This document shows positions 48,088 through 61,900 of a DNA stretch of 64,000 nucleotides, in pieces. A model generated the notes under the pieces. That model worked only from the letters and a program-made list of their open reading frames with translations, made no database searches and had not been told where the DNA came from. The stretch is from NCBI GenBank assembly GCA_946807835.1, contig OX327711.1, positions 12,931,501 to 12,995,500 of the forward strand, given 5' to 3'. The stretch's first letter is position 1. The number at the start of each line of letters is the position of its first letter. Position numbers and translations under genes: made by a program. The DNA comes from Ailanthus altissimus (taxonomy: Eukaryota > Streptophyta > Magnoliopsida > Sapindales > Simaroubaceae).

Positions 48088-50422
48088 TGTTAGAGTCGGT
48101 GCCTACGTGCTATCCCTGAATGTACAAATACTTGTGTACTTATACAAGTGTACATTCTCATTAAATCGCTAATACCCATTTATATGGTATTATGCATGTA
48201 ACCTTACAGACATTGTAGATCTGAAGGAGTTCGGATCAGATCTAAAGAGTTTAGATAAGGGCTCATAGTTAGCCACGCTGAGACATATAATTACTAAATG
48301 TTAGCACAGTTAAGTGTTAGTTGGTTATAATACTCAGCAGATTCAAGAGTTGGAGCCTTGTCTGTAATAGGACATAGACCTGGGAATATATTAGTAACTT
48401 CATAATTACAAGAGTTGCAATCAGATGCCAGGAAATGCATATTGCGCAAGTATGTTCTTGAATAATTGTCATTAATCTATTTCTGCCGATGCGGGTCTGT
48501 CAGTGGATATCTTTATATATAGATCAGCATATGTCGTACCTATAGGGTATAGTGGTTGTTCCTAGTTGACTGTGAGCTTGGAGCTCGTATTGACATATGG
48601 GTATCCAGTTAGGACTGGATATGGAACAGACTCACGAGGGCCTCCGATAGACACCAATGTAAGCCGTCAACAGAGGGTCCTCTCGAGTTGAGTAGTATAC
48701 GTGGTCCTTTGAACTGAGTGCCACGGTGGGCTTGTAAGTGATCCACCATACTTTGGTTCCACGCATGTCACAGACCTTTCATGGTGTGACCGCTAGGTGT
48801 TGCTGGGTATGGTCCAATGCTTATGGAGTTCGGTGCGTACAGATATGAGATCCGTCAGCTCCCATATGGAGTTTGATATCCAGATGCTTAGAGACTATAT
48901 CTCAAAAAGTCTTGTGGCCACAAGCAATTATCCAGGGAATGAGTTTCGCCAGGGTGAAACAATATGGCAAAAGAGTTTGCGTATTTCATGGTGTGACCGC
49001 TAGGTGTCGCTGGGTATAGTCCGATGCTTATGGAGTTCGGTGCGTACAAATATGGGATCCGTCAGCTCCCATATGGAGTTTGATATCCAGATACTTCGAG
49101 ACTGTATCTCAAAAAGTCTTTTGGCCACAAGCAATTATCCCGGAAAAGCGTTCCGCCAGGGTGGAACAATATGGCAAAGGAGTTTGCGCATATTGTTCAA
49201 TGAGATGCAAGTCTGAAAATAAGACATAGATGAGCACTAGGGGATTTGACGGTGATAATCTATATCCCCACACATCTAGGATATCATGACGGAAGGATTA
49301 TACGTATGCGTTGTAACCTCAGCTTGTATTGGTCAACGCGCTAATTTGTATATCCGTGACGTGTGCATGAGGCATTGCTCACGGACTTATGAAATAGTTT
49401 CATTTGACGAATCGGGCGTAAGACCTAGAGAGTCCCGTGATATGGAGTGTACTCATTATGCACTAGGCCAGTGTGCCAGATTAAATTATTTAATCCAGCA
49501 ATATTTAGCACTACCATGGGAATGCGTGCGTGTCTGTATTTAAGTGTTAAATACAACAATTAGTCAATAATTATTATTTACTAATTATATAATGACACGT
49601 GGCGCATTATAGACCTTCAGTTGAGTTTACCCAAGTGCGAATTTGGTGAGACCCACTAAGGGTAGACCTGGTAACTATTCATAAGGGGCAAAATGATCAT
49701 TTCTCACTTTCATTATTTAATTGTTAAATAATAAAAATATCTCTTTTATTAAATTATATAATTTTTTATATTATATTATATATATTATTATATTTTATTA
49801 TAAGATATTATATATATAATAATATAATATATTGGGTGCCAAATAGTTGGCACCCATTAGTTGTAATATTATATTATTATTATTATTATTATATATAAAG
49901 AGAAAAAAAAAATAGATGACATAAGATGATTTTCGGCAATTGTTGCTCAAGAGAAAGTGAAAAATGGAGGAGATGAAGAAGAGAAGAAGCAAGAAAGAAA
50001 GAAGAAGAAGAAGAAGAAGGGGAAAAAAAATAAAACTGTTTCATTTTTTTTTTATCGTGTCTTAAAAGCAATTGAGAATTGTTTCAACCTCCATTTCTGA
50101 TTCTTTTAGAGAAAAAGATATGAACACACACCCGGCCATTTTGGGGATTAAAAGTTAATCCCGAATTAAATATCGGGCTGCTGTTCTAGCTCACTAAGCC
50201 CACCGAGTTGGTGACTAGAACTGCACGCGAGTTGGTCTCTATGTGGACTCTAAAAAAAATACGTGTATAACGTTATACGTTTTGGTAATTTTTCTATTCT
50301 ATAAATATATTAATACGATTAATATATTATATTTATTGTAAAATTTATACATTTCTGCTGCGTTAGGCAATAAACACAGTTGCACATGTATACACCCACG
50401 TGCCTAAGATCCTCTGCCAACA
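48088..50422 (+). mobile_element. Solo LTR, family LTR1 copy D, inside Copia-C
   Basis: A complete 2.3-kb LTR in plus orientation, TGTTAGAGTCGGTGCCTACG...CCTCTGCCAACA, flanked by a perfect 5-bp target duplication AGTTT (48083-48087 and 50423-50427). Removing it restores the Copia-C protease region (GSVKL / NLRCLMGE). It contains a 207-bp tandem duplication (48788-49200), a (TTA)n tract at about 49871-49891 and a (GAA)n tract at about 49995-50019 just before the presumed 3' part. No internal domain. Confidence 0.92.
48788..49200 (+). repeat. 207-bp tandem duplication in LTR1 copy D
   Basis: 'tcatggtgtgaccgctaggtgt' at 48779 recurs at 48987, and the following sequence repeats in step ('cttatggagttcggtgcgtac', 'gatccgtcagctcccatatgg', 'ggcaaa.gagtttgcg'). 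The period is 207 bp, a multiple of three, and two ORFs of 68 and 70 codons (48797-49003 and 49004-49216) mirror each other. The other LTR1 copies have one unit, so the duplication is private to this copy. Confidence 0.85.
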
Positions 50423-51335
50423 AGTTTAACACTACCAATTTTCATCACTTAGCAAGCTATGTCATTATCCATTAATACCTTACAACCAATAATGAACTGG
50501 AAATGAGTAAACAATGACTTATTTGGACACATATGGAATGTATAACCATAATCTAGAACTCATTGGTCAGAGTTCTTACCATCAGAAGTGATTAGAATCT
50601 TTGCGCTATCTTAGTTATCATCATAAGCCAAGGTAGCATCCGCTTCTCTCTTCTTATCTTTTGCTTTCTTTTCAGGGCAATTTTTTATGAAGTGACATTC
50701 TTTCTTGCAGCAATAGCACTTCCTAAGATTATCACTAGACTTCGATCTCAAGCCCTTGTTTTTTTTTATATCTATGTGAAGGTTGTTTTCTTGCAGATAA
50801 TCCTCATGCATTAGCCTTTATTTGCTTTCCTAATTGCTTTGAATTTAACAATGATTTCATATCATTCATGGTTAAACTCTCTCTGTCGAAGAGTGGCATA
50901 TCGACAAGGTGCAAATAACTATAGGGAAGAGAGCTCAATAGAATGACTGCCTTATCTTCATCCTCCATCTTCACATCAATAGTCTCTAGATCAATTATAA
51001 TTTTGTTGAAGACATCTATATGGTCTTTTATTGACGTTTCCTTAGACATGGATAGTTGATAAAGTTTTTTCTTTATATGCAAATGGTTGGCCAACAACTT
51101 TGTCATATAAAGAGAATTCAACTTCTTCCATAAACCAATAACTGTCTTCTTACTAGCAACTTCCCTCAAAACCTCATCGCTTAATGATAGAACGATTATA
51201 CTATGAACCATTTCTTGAATGTCTTTCTTCTCTACTTTAGATTTTGATAACTTTAGTTTCTCTTCTTCGCTAAAGAGAACTACAGTTTCTTTTAGGACGG
51301 AATCTAATCTTTGATTCACCAATAATACTGTTTAG
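50423..51335 (-). pseudogene. Copia-C gag and zinc knuckle
   Basis: From 51322 an open minus-strand frame of 172 codons gives a UBN2-type gag: MVNQRLDSVLKE, MVHSIIVLSLSDEVLREVAS, GLWKKLNSLYMTKLLANHLH, IKDHIDVFNKIIIDLETIDV, AVILLSSLPYSYLHL. After a frameshift at about 50808, an open segment to 50611 carries a CCHC knuckle CYCCKKECHFIKNC (C-x2-C-x4-H-x4-C, complete). The protease start follows (LDYGYTFHMCPNKSLF; the active-site DSG has become DYG), up to the solo LTR. The first roughly 40 gag residues, the leader and the 5' LTR are missing. Gag would package the element's RNA. It is a relic, since protease and frame are broken. Confidence 0.88.
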
Positions 51336-54300
51336 AACTACACTACAAATTAAGACGTTAACAACAAGGTCATTGTGATAATTAACTGAAAAATAATATT
51401 ATATTTTTTAAATTTTATCCTAAAATTTGAAGTTTAAATAAAGTGTTAAATTATTATTAGATAAAAAATAATATGATAAATAATTTTAAAAATTATAAAA
51501 ATTACTCATTTAATAATTAATTAACATATTATATAAGATAAAAAAATTTAAAATATATAATATTATTGTTTACTGAAATATCTCGTACCTTTTTTCTTTT
51601 GATGTCGATGATAATTGATATATATCTCAACTTTTCAAGTGCTTATGCATAATTCGATTTTTCGGGACAAACAGCAACGATAAGAAGTTAGGGGACTCCA
51701 CTCTCCATTCCTCCCTTTAATAGATCCGAGTCCCATGGTGATACTGCCACGAGTCTAACAGAAATTACTGACGGCCAAGAGTCTAAATGCGTATTTCTAA
51801 AACAACAGGGGTTAAATTAGGTATTAAGCTATAATTTAGGGATGTAGATATATTTTCCTCTAAAACAAAATAATCTTTTAGAAATTAGAACATTTTTAAA
51901 AAAAAAAATTTTAAGAGTATAATATTCCTTTTTAAAATTTACAATATATTTATTTTCTTGAATAAATGTATCATGATTTATGCACCTTATAAATCTCTTT
52001 TTATTCGTCAATGAAAAATATATTTAATATTTGGAATTAGTTTTTAAATAACTCCAACCAATTTGCTAACACAATTTAAAATCCTCGAATTTTATTATTA
52101 TTATTATGATCTGTGTTATGACCTAACTCTCTAAGATTATAAACTAGAGTGGTCCTATGCCTTTATTCCTGTAATCTGAAATCTAAGTGTTGAAAAAAAT
52201 ATTTTTTTATAATATTTTTTTATAACGATTGTTTAATTATTTGTATAGTATTTATTTAAATATTTTATAATTAAAAAGCTATTTTTTAATTACATACTAA
52301 ACACTCTACATAAAAATATATGAAAAACTCTGTAATTTATTGTCAATTATTAATTACTTTTTTTAAAAAAAAAAGAAAAGAAAATTGCGTATAAGGAACA
52401 AAAATAATCAAAGTGTGGGGGTAAAAGTGCATTTTTGAAAACCCATTACCAAATGCACCTTTAGGCATGCATGTTAATACTTTATTAGATATTCACAATT
52501 AAAATGAAGACAATTTTTTATAGCACGAAAATAGGTCGTTAACACTAAAAGGTTGCAATTAACTAATTGGTTGTTGTTAGTATTTTTAATATTAAAGCTA
52601 TTGGGTTTGAGATAGAGTGAAGTCTCTCCATTTACATGGAAGGTAAATGTATGTAATATTTATTTTATTTTATTTTTGACTGAATTCTAAAATGAGTTGA
52701 ATGTTGAAATTTGAATGACTTATTTATTATTTTACTTAATTTTTAAATATAAATATTAAATTATTTTCATTTTTTAGATTAAGACAATTTTTTTTGACTT
52801 TTTATATTAAATTAAATATGAATTAAAATTCTTATTAAGTTAAAAAAAGAAATAATTTAAGTGATTGAATAAGTTAAATTAAGTCATATTTAGCATTAAG
52901 CTAATAAAAACAAAGAGCACCTTAATTTCAACACTTTTAGGTGCTATATTTGAGTCCCTCTATTTATTTGGATAGTAAATAGCATATAGTTGTATATACC
53001 TTTAAAAAAAAAATACAAGGTAGCATTACCCATTAGTCATATATTTAGAATGAACTCTGCCAATTAAACTCCATTGGCACATTCAAGTGTTTTGGAAAAA
53101 ATAGAAAAAGGGGCTGTGGATATTTAGCAGTATTTCAGTTTATGGGCTCAAGGTCCAAACCCAGATCATATCCAAAGTCCAAATCCCACTTGAGATCTAA
53201 GCCCTCTACAGGCCCAACCACTCGTATCATTAGCAACCCCCCTAATATTCCTTCACACACTCGTTTGATTAAAAAAAGAATTGCAAATTTCCAAGGTTCA
53301 TAAATTGTTGTGCCTACTGGTTGTTAGACTTTCCAAGTGGTTTCGGAGGCTCATGACACCAATCCATAGTTGTGCTGCAATCTCCATCAGAAAATGCCTT
53401 TAATTTATTCAAAGTGACTCTACAATCACTTTTAATTAAAGTGCTTTTGATGCATTTATAACAAGACCCTTATAATCCAATAATTTGCTAGAAAAAAAAA
53501 AAATATTATTAGGACAAGTATTGAGGCCTTGTCTCTAAGAAGCAACTTAAGTTCACATCAAAAGGGTGTAAGCATCCGACCACCGACTCCGAAGTGCTTT
53601 CTCCTTGTTTCCGTTTGGTCCTTACGTTATGTCATAAATTTATTTGGCCCATGTGGCCTTTAATTTCTAGTCAATTCCTGCTCTTTCACTTCTTCACTCC
53701 TTTCATTTTCATTAGCAAAAGATGCTTCTCTCATCAAAGATATTCCCTTTTTGCTTCGTTCTCTAATGAAATGGTAAAATCAAAATGGTTTACAAACTTA
53801 GAGACACTGTTTTAAAGATGCTAGAAATTCAAGTATTAAAAGTGAATCGTAAATTATTTCAGTGTCATGAAGCTTTTTAAAAACCATACAACCTTAGCAC
53901 TTCTCATGTGCCATATGGGGCGTGACACCAGAATTGGATGGAACAAACTGAAGATTATATATGCACATATATCAATAGATATGGACTCGGATTGAGTTTA
54001 GATACTCATGAATTTCAAAATGGGTTATTATTGTCCCTACACACAGTACTAATCATGCAATTACTTATCAAATCAACCCACAGACTGAATATTAATTTCC
54101 ATTGTTTGCAAAACGGGCTAACTTGGTACAAAATTGGCATTAAATTAATGAAGACTCTTCATCAATGCAGAGATTATAATGTTGGATTACTATTTAGACA
54201 CGAGAGAAGAAGCTTTGATCTGCTTGTCTATGAGATTCTAGACGTGAATCTAAATTTTCATTAACTCAGTGATTCTGATACTGATGCTGATGCTGTTATT

Positions 54301-54590
54301 TCTCCTAGAAATCTCAGTCAAAAGCACTTTACTTCTAGTTGATTCAAAGCAGATAATTGTTACAAAAAGTGGGAGCAGCATCGACTATAAACTTGTGAAA
54401 ATATTTGCAGTGGTAATCATATATAAAAAGAAAACAATGTTCACTAAGTCGAAATTATAAATCTTTAAAAAATGACTGGAAATTTTAATTAAGTCAATGC
54501 TCTAAAAAATATATAAATTTTTTTAAGACCTTTGTCATCGACAATTTCCCCTAAAACATCTATTTTTAAGAGTATGTGGTATAAATTATA
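51336..54590. other. Unassigned intergenic region
   Basis: Three kilobases of mostly AT-rich sequence. Two slightly richer parts stand out: 51650-51770 and 53100-53700, the latter including 'ggcccatgtggcctttaattt' at 53644, which resembles 61466. A 108-codon plus frame lies at 53938-54264 (starts MEQTEDYICTYINRYGLG), but I recognise no family, no splice partner and no promoter, and do not call it a gene. TTATA at 54586-54590 is a target duplication of the next LTR. Confidence 0.4.
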
Positions 54591-56684
54591 TGTTTGCGAA
54601 GGGTGAGAGGATTTAAATATACATATGGATGTATATATGTGTAATTATATCTATTATTTAAATACATATCAAATATATATTTAAATCTAACGAAAATATT
54701 TAAATTATAATAAATATAATAAATAATATATTAATTACATTAATATATTAGTAGTAATTGAGAATTCACCTCAACATGTAACGTTATACACGTAATTTTC
54801 TAGAATCTGTATAGAGATCAACTCGCGTGCAATTTTAGTCACTAATATGGTAGGTTTGGTGAGCTAGAACAACAACCTTCTACGCAGCACTGAATTTAAC
54901 TCTTAAACTCCAAAATAATTGGGTATGTGTATACATTCTTTTTTTCAAAAAGATAAAAAATGAAGAATTTAAAATAATTTACAATTACTTCAATTGGAAG
55001 TACAAAAAAATAAAATAAAACAATTACATTTTTCCCTTTCTTTTTTTTTTATTTAATTTTCTTCTTCTTCTCTTTTCTCTTCTTCCTTTCCATTTTCTCT
55101 CTTCTCTTTTTCGGCAAATGCCCAAAAACACACTCCTTCCCTCTCTCTTCTTTTTATATATATATATAATATAAATATAAATATAAAAATATATTATATA
55201 ATATAATAAAAGAGATATTTTAATTATTTAACCATTAAATAATTAAAGTAAAAAATAATCATTTTACCTCTCATAAATAGTTATCAAGTTTACCTTTAGT
55301 ATGTCTCACCAAATCTCATATTTAAGTAAACTCAACTGAGGGTCTATAATACGTCACGTATCATAATACAATTAGTAAATAACAATTATTAACTAATTGT
55401 TGTATTTAACACTTAAACACAAATACGCACGCATTCCCGTGGTATTGATGAATATTGTTGGATTAAACAATTTAATTCTGTACGCTACTCTAGTGCACAA
55501 CGAGTACACTCCATATTGCAAGAATCCCTAGGTCCTACGCCCGATTCGTCAAATGAAACTATTCTATAAGTCCGTGAGCAATGCCCCACGCACATGTCAC
55601 GATTATACAAATTAGCACGTTGAACCATACAAGCTGAAGTTACAACGCATACGTATAGTCCTTCCGTCATGCTATCATGGATGTGCGGGGATTTAGATTA
55701 TCACCGTCAAATCCCCTCGTGCTCATCCATATCTTATCTCCAGACTCGTATCTCACTGAACAATATGTGCAAACTCTTTTACCATATTGTTTTATCTTGG
55801 CGGAACTTTTTCCTATGAATGATGCTTGTGGCCACAAGACTTTCTGAGATACAGTCTCAAAGCATCTGGATATCTAACTTCATATGGGAGTTGACGGATC
55901 CTATATATGTACACATCGAACTCCATAAGCATCGGATCATACCCAGCAACACCCAGCGGTCATACTACGAAAGGACTATAACATGCGTGGAACCAAAGTA
56001 TGGTGGATCACTTACAAGCCCACCGTGACACTCAGGTCAAAGGACCACGTATATTACTCAACTCGAGAGGACCCTCTGTTGACGGCTTACATTGGGTGTT
56101 TATCAAAAGATCTCGTGAGTTTGTCCCATATCCAGTCCTAACTGGATACCCATATGTCAATACGAGCTCCAAGCTCACAGTAAGCTATGAACGACTATTT
56201 ATACCCTATAGATACAACATATGTTGATCTATATAAAAAATATCCACCGACAGACCCGTATTGGCAGAAATAGATCAGAGACAATTATTCGAAAACATAC
56301 TTACGCAACTAGCATTTCTTGGCACCCCATTACAACTCTTGTAACTATGTAATTACTAGTATATTCCCAGATCTATGTTCCATTACAGACAAGACTCCAA
56401 CTCTTGAATTTGCTGAGTATTATAACAAGTTAACACTTAACTGTGCTAACATTTAGCAATTATATCTCTCAACGTAGTTAACTATGAGCTCTTATCTAAA
56501 TTGTTTTAGATCCGATCCAATTTCCTTCAGATCTGATATTAACTCCTTCAGATTTACAATATCTGTAACGTTACAAGCATAGTATCATATAAATTGTTAT
56601 TAACGATTTAATAAAAATATATATTTGTATAAATACACAAATATATATACATTTATGAATGACACGTAAGCACCGACCCCAACA
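54591..56684 (-). mobile_element. Solo LTR, family LTR1 copy E
   Basis: A 2.1-kb LTR on the minus strand, TGTTGGGGTCGGTGCTTACG at 56684 to ...CCTTCGCAAACA at 54591, flanked by TTATA (54586-54590) and CTATA (56685-56689), one mismatch. It matches copy D closely in reverse complement, including the polypyrimidine tract (55030-55150, opposite the GAA tract of D) and the region of the 85-codon ORF (55670-55485 here, 49286-49543 in D). Confidence 0.85.
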
Positions 56685-58309
56685 CTATAACAAAATCAAC
56701 CTTTAGCACTAACTCTACTTACGAATTAATTTTATCACTATTTTATTTATTGAGATTTTTATGCACTCTATCCACTTGTTGAAATTTTTATATGTTGTTA
56801 TACTTTTTGATCATCCTTACTTTCAATTCTTTGTTTTTGATTCTTTTTTATTCGTTTAGTGCATATTTAATCTCGTATTCAACTCTTTTTTAATTTTAAT
56901 TTAAAATTAAACTCAATTTTAATTTTAAATTATTAAAATTTTAACATAAATAATTATTCACTAAACATTTTAGTATTTATGAAAGTTATTATCAAAAATC
57001 TTGATTGGATTCACTTTTTACTTCATATTTTTCTACCTTGGAGCTTACTCCGGATCGACTATCCAACAACAAAATCAAAATGGTGATCGTACTTTCTTTA
57101 ATATCTCTAAACAATGTCCAATGCAAGAAAAACATAACAAAACTTTAGATGAGTGGCTAGCATTTCAAGTAAAATCTAAGAGTAAAAAGCATTTTTTCGG
57201 ATATGAAATATGCTTTTTCTTGATATGATACATATATTGGTAACTAGGGTTGTGTCTAGAAATTAGAAACCTAATAGCGGATTACCCATATAATTAATTT
57301 AACTTTGATTATTGATCATAATCTTTGGCATGATCAACGTATTTCCTCACGTAATCATTCTATTAACATAATCATAGTGGCATAAGGAACAATATATATT
57401 TATACATATATTTCTTGATACAAGCCAAAAGAGTAGCCGTTAGTTTATGGATGTTTGATTATAAATTCAATGATGCATGTGTATTCTGATCGAGTTTATC
57501 ACAACATCGCTCGAGAGAAATCACTGTGTATCTTCTTACTTGGCGTATTTGGAAGTATTTTTTTTTTGGGTCAAATAATCAATAACACTTTTATGTTTAT
57601 TTATAATAACTAACTGAAATACACAAAAAGTATTTCTGAAGATGATCGGCAATGCAATTAAAATATATTCCAAATAGGTTCTAAAAATGCTTTCATAAGA
57701 AATGGTATCAAATACTTCTACAAGAAAATAAATATCAGACTAGTCTGTATTCGTAACAAATTACAACTCTTTGCTAAAATTTAATTTTAAAATTAATTTT
57801 GAATTTTTACATATCAACTTAAATTTTTAATTTAAGTGATAAACTATTATTATATCATAATTAAGATCTTAAGTTTAAACTTGCTCTTATTTAGATTTAG
57901 AGGAATTCGTTCTTGTTCAAACTTATTCAAATTTATTTAAAAAATCTATTCTAATTCATACTTACTCAAATTTACATTTATGAAGGATCAACTTAAACTT
58001 TTGAGATATATAATAAACTAATACTTATTGTAGGTTTTTATAGCCTAATTCAGAGTCCTACTTCTATTTTAATTATTACTTGCTTTTTAAATTTGGAGAG
58101 ACATGTTTTTCATTGTATAAAGATTAGAACTCATTTCAATTTCAGTTTTTTAAAGTTGAAAGAAGTGAGTTATCATGATTGATGTTACAGATTTTTACAC
58201 ATTCGATTAAAACCGTTTTTTGAAAACATTTTTATTAATCCTTATAAAAATAAAAGCAAATTAACTAAACCCTAATTTGACTTGCACAAACAACTCATAA
58301 GGTTAAAAA
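56685..58309. other. Unassigned intergenic region
   Basis: AT-rich, with a 75-codon plus frame (57001-57228) beginning with a hydrophobic run (MIGFTFYFIFFYLGAYSGST). No family is recognised. No transposon or LTR signature is seen. Confidence 0.35.
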
Positions 58310-58915
58310 TTGGGACAGAATCCAGCAGTTAGCTGTGCAACCAGTAATTATTGTACTGCAAAGATCAAAGCAGACATAGAAACAATCTCATCAGCTTATG
58401 TTACCAACAAAGAGCAACTCAGATTCCTTATTATTTCTCATTTTCTGACTCCCAATACATCTTCTATTTTTGGGCTCTACTCATTATGCTTTTTCTTTTT
58501 ATTATTTATTTTATCAAAGTTCTTGACTTTAGTATTAACATTTATTTTAGTACAAGTTAGTAATTAAATAATATTACACATAATAATAATAATAAGAAGA
58601 AGAAGAAGAAGAAGTTTGATGACAAGAGCTTCAACTAATAGAGTTTTATTTTATTATAATTATGTTGAATGTGATGACAAATTTTGTCCGATTGTCTGCC
58701 TAACAACACAGCGGGAATATGGCGAGCTTGTTTTCAATTTCATGCATCTTCCTTGCGGTACTTCCTTGGAATCATCATATATTTTTATTGCTTCGTTATT
58801 ATTAAGTTTTTTTTTTTTTGTAATTGCTTATTATACTATTGATATCTCTTCTTCGTGTGTACGTATTATATGTATAACAATCATATGTTTGCTTTTGCTT
58901 GCAATTATATAGTAT
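58310..58915 (+). other. Two small open frames, unrecognised
   Basis: A frame at 58310-58567 starts MGQNPAVSCATSNYCTAKIK and a second at 58616-58912 includes VECDDKFCPIVCL and MHLPCGTSLESS; both end in hydrophobic stretches. They lie either side of a (TAA)n(GAA)n microsatellite (58581-58614). I see no matching domain. They could be remnants or exons of a small gene, or chance openings in AT-rich DNA; the latter is more likely. Confidence 0.25.
58581..58614. repeat. Compound microsatellite (TAA)n(GAA)n
   Basis: Four to five TAA/ATA units run into about seven GAA units. Such compound tracts are often polymorphic in plants. Confidence 0.8.
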
Positions 58916-61900
58916 GATTTAATCAAGAATTATTTTGATTGATGCCCTTTGTATTTAAGGAATTGGAATCTTCATATATTTTTTAAATTTTAATTAGAGC
59001 ACAAAATTTTCACATATCAAGTCATTTAAATAGTTGAAATTGAAAGTAAAAAAAGAAAAAGATTTTAAGATCACCTATCAGCTTTTTACAAATTTAAAAT
59101 TAAAATAAATGATGAACAACTTAATTTTTTATTAATTTAAAATTTTTAAGTAGTAAGATTCTGATTCTTATATGAGTTTTAATATGAAAAGTATGTTTAG
59201 CCTAAATGGATTAAAATATGTTACATAAACAAGTGATTAGGGTAGTAGAATTATATTAGTGCAAAACAAATTTGCAAGATGATGATTAATTAACTTGAGA
59301 TAAATAAAAGGGTAAATATCATTTACTTTTTATTAGATTCATTAACTACCAAATTTTTTTGTAGTGTTTGATAGTATTTAAAAATTCCTCTAATGTTATA
59401 ACTATAATAATATAAAATAATTTTGGATAGGTATAATAGTCTTTTTATTTAAAAAGTCAATAATTTCATTTATACAATATCAAATAATAAAAATACATTG
59501 TATAAATAGTAAAATGAATATATTTGCAACATCAAATAAATAATAAGAATAATACGATATTTCATTATATTATGAATTATTATTTAATATGAATATTTGT
59601 ATTTTTGTTAAAATAAAGATCTTTAATATCAATAGTCATATTAATATAACAAATGAAGAATAGTCATTAATTCAACATAATGTAAATTTACTATTTACAC
59701 AATACTAATTAATTATTTAGAATTATGTTATACAGTGTTAATTTTATTATTTACACAATGCATTGTTATTGTTTAGTACTATATATGTATAATTGTTGAC
59801 TTTTTTTTTAATAAAAAACTGTTATATCTTCTCAAATTAATTTATATTATTATAATTAAAATTAAAATTTAAAATATTATCAAACATTAAGAAGTTTTTG
59901 ATAGTTAGAAAATTTGTTAGAGATGCAAATAATAAATTCTCTAAATAAAACGAGCATGACAAAAAGGAACTTAATGATAAATGAATTATTCAAATAATAT
60001 TCTCTTAGCCATGTTACACGTGTGAAACAAACTGTTGAAATGTGAATTCAAAGTAGAAAAATTTGACTTACACTTACAGTACAAATAAAGGTGTTAGAAA
60101 AAGTTAGCCCTAAGAGATAGAATTTGGTTTTTTAGGTCTCCAATTATTGATGACAACTTGTTTATCACTCGTTGTCTTTGATAGACAACATAAGAGTAAA
60201 GATGACAAAAATGCCAAAAAAAAAAAAAATCAAAAGGAAGTAAAAGGCCCACAATTAGATTTCTAATTGAGAGGGATTAGCAATTCGAAGCTTGTGATTT
60301 GAATGTGTTAATTAGTGCTTAATAATATAATTATTCATAGATTTAATCATTTTCAAAACCTATGGTTTAGAATTTTGGGCCCCCTATTCTTTGTTTTATC
60401 AAACTTTTTTTAATGTAACACCAAAATACAAATAATTTAGCATACCCCACAAATAAGGTTTGATTCGGCCGGCAAAATTATTGGCATTGGTTCATATGAA
60501 TACCAACATGCCATGATTGGTGTTTTAGATCTCTAATTTTATGAACTTGTTTGCCTCAACTTCATTCCTACCATATTATTCTTTTAGTCCTTTAATATGA
60601 TTGTCACCACAAGAATTTGTGACCCCTTTTGTTTTTTGTTTCTTTCACATAGAATGAACACATCAAATACAAAAAGAATAGTTTACAATATGTGATTATT
60701 AACAAATCAATGTTATTGCATGTGTCTGTCCAATTCGTTAAAAGTTAGATTAATTAAGTATTGCATATTGTGTCTAAACACAATCTAAATGAAATCATAC
60801 GATTTTTTATTTTTTTTATTTGGCTTGATATATTTAATTTTCAGACCTAATTCTGAAATTGACATATCAAACCCAATATTATTAGGAGGTCAAATCATGA
60901 TATCCCATATGAAAACCAACCTAACTCACTTTTATTCAATCACCAATTCTGAATTAATTAGTTCATTACAATAGACGCGATAAGAGACACTGCAATTGAA
61001 GATGTGTTATTAGTTTAAATAGCAAAAAACTTGTTATTCCAAATTAAAAGAAGAATTGGAATATGACAATATCACATGCAAATGAAAACAAAGACGTATA
61101 AAATTTTCATGCAGTTGGGTTTCCCGAATTTGGAGAAACGTCGAGGATCGAATGCAACAACAGAAGAGCCAGCCACTCGGTGCACTTTTTGTTTGGCCTT
61201 TTTGCATGGCAACAAATTGAAAAATTGTGTGTATAAAACTATCAGAGTGGGAAGGGGGGGCCTCTATTTGTATTTGGGTATCAATATATATTATATTTCT
61301 ATTATCTACTACTCTTCTTTTCATATATAATGAGAACTAATTAATCCAAATTGGGGTTTCAACTATTGTAGGAGAAGAAGAAGAAGAATGGTTGTTTTCA
61401 AACAGGAACCTATCATTTTTGCTTCCAGCTCGGATGACGTGTCATGCAATTCTTTGTTTTCATTTTGCCCATGTGGGCTTTAATGTCTTATCTAATCTGT
61501 TTGCCTCCATTCCTTTCAATCCAAAAAAAAAAAAAATCCCTAAAACCCAGTTTAAACAAACCAAAAATCTTTTTTTCTTTTAAATAAAAAAGTTTTATTT
61601 ATAATTATTTGATGTTATATATATTTTTTTCTTACCAAAAAAATCTATAAGTCGCTCTGTTACAAAAATCTCGTTATAAATATAAAATGTTAGTTGGGGC
61701 AACAAAGAAACTTCCAACATCAAATATGAGATTGGTATCGACTTCTCATTATTTATAACATATAATGTTACAAGTTTTATATTTCGTAGACATCACAACA
61801 GTCTCTGTCTAAACACGGAAAATCTCAGCGGGGGGAAATTGGAATGATAATATAAAAAAGAAAAAAAAATTGTTAAAGTTGACAGATGAGATGATAGAGA

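Noticed and set aside
53938..54264. 108-codon plus ORF as a host gene
   Set aside because: No recognisable domain, no promoter or splice context, and it stands in unassigned repeat-rich DNA; left as unassigned.
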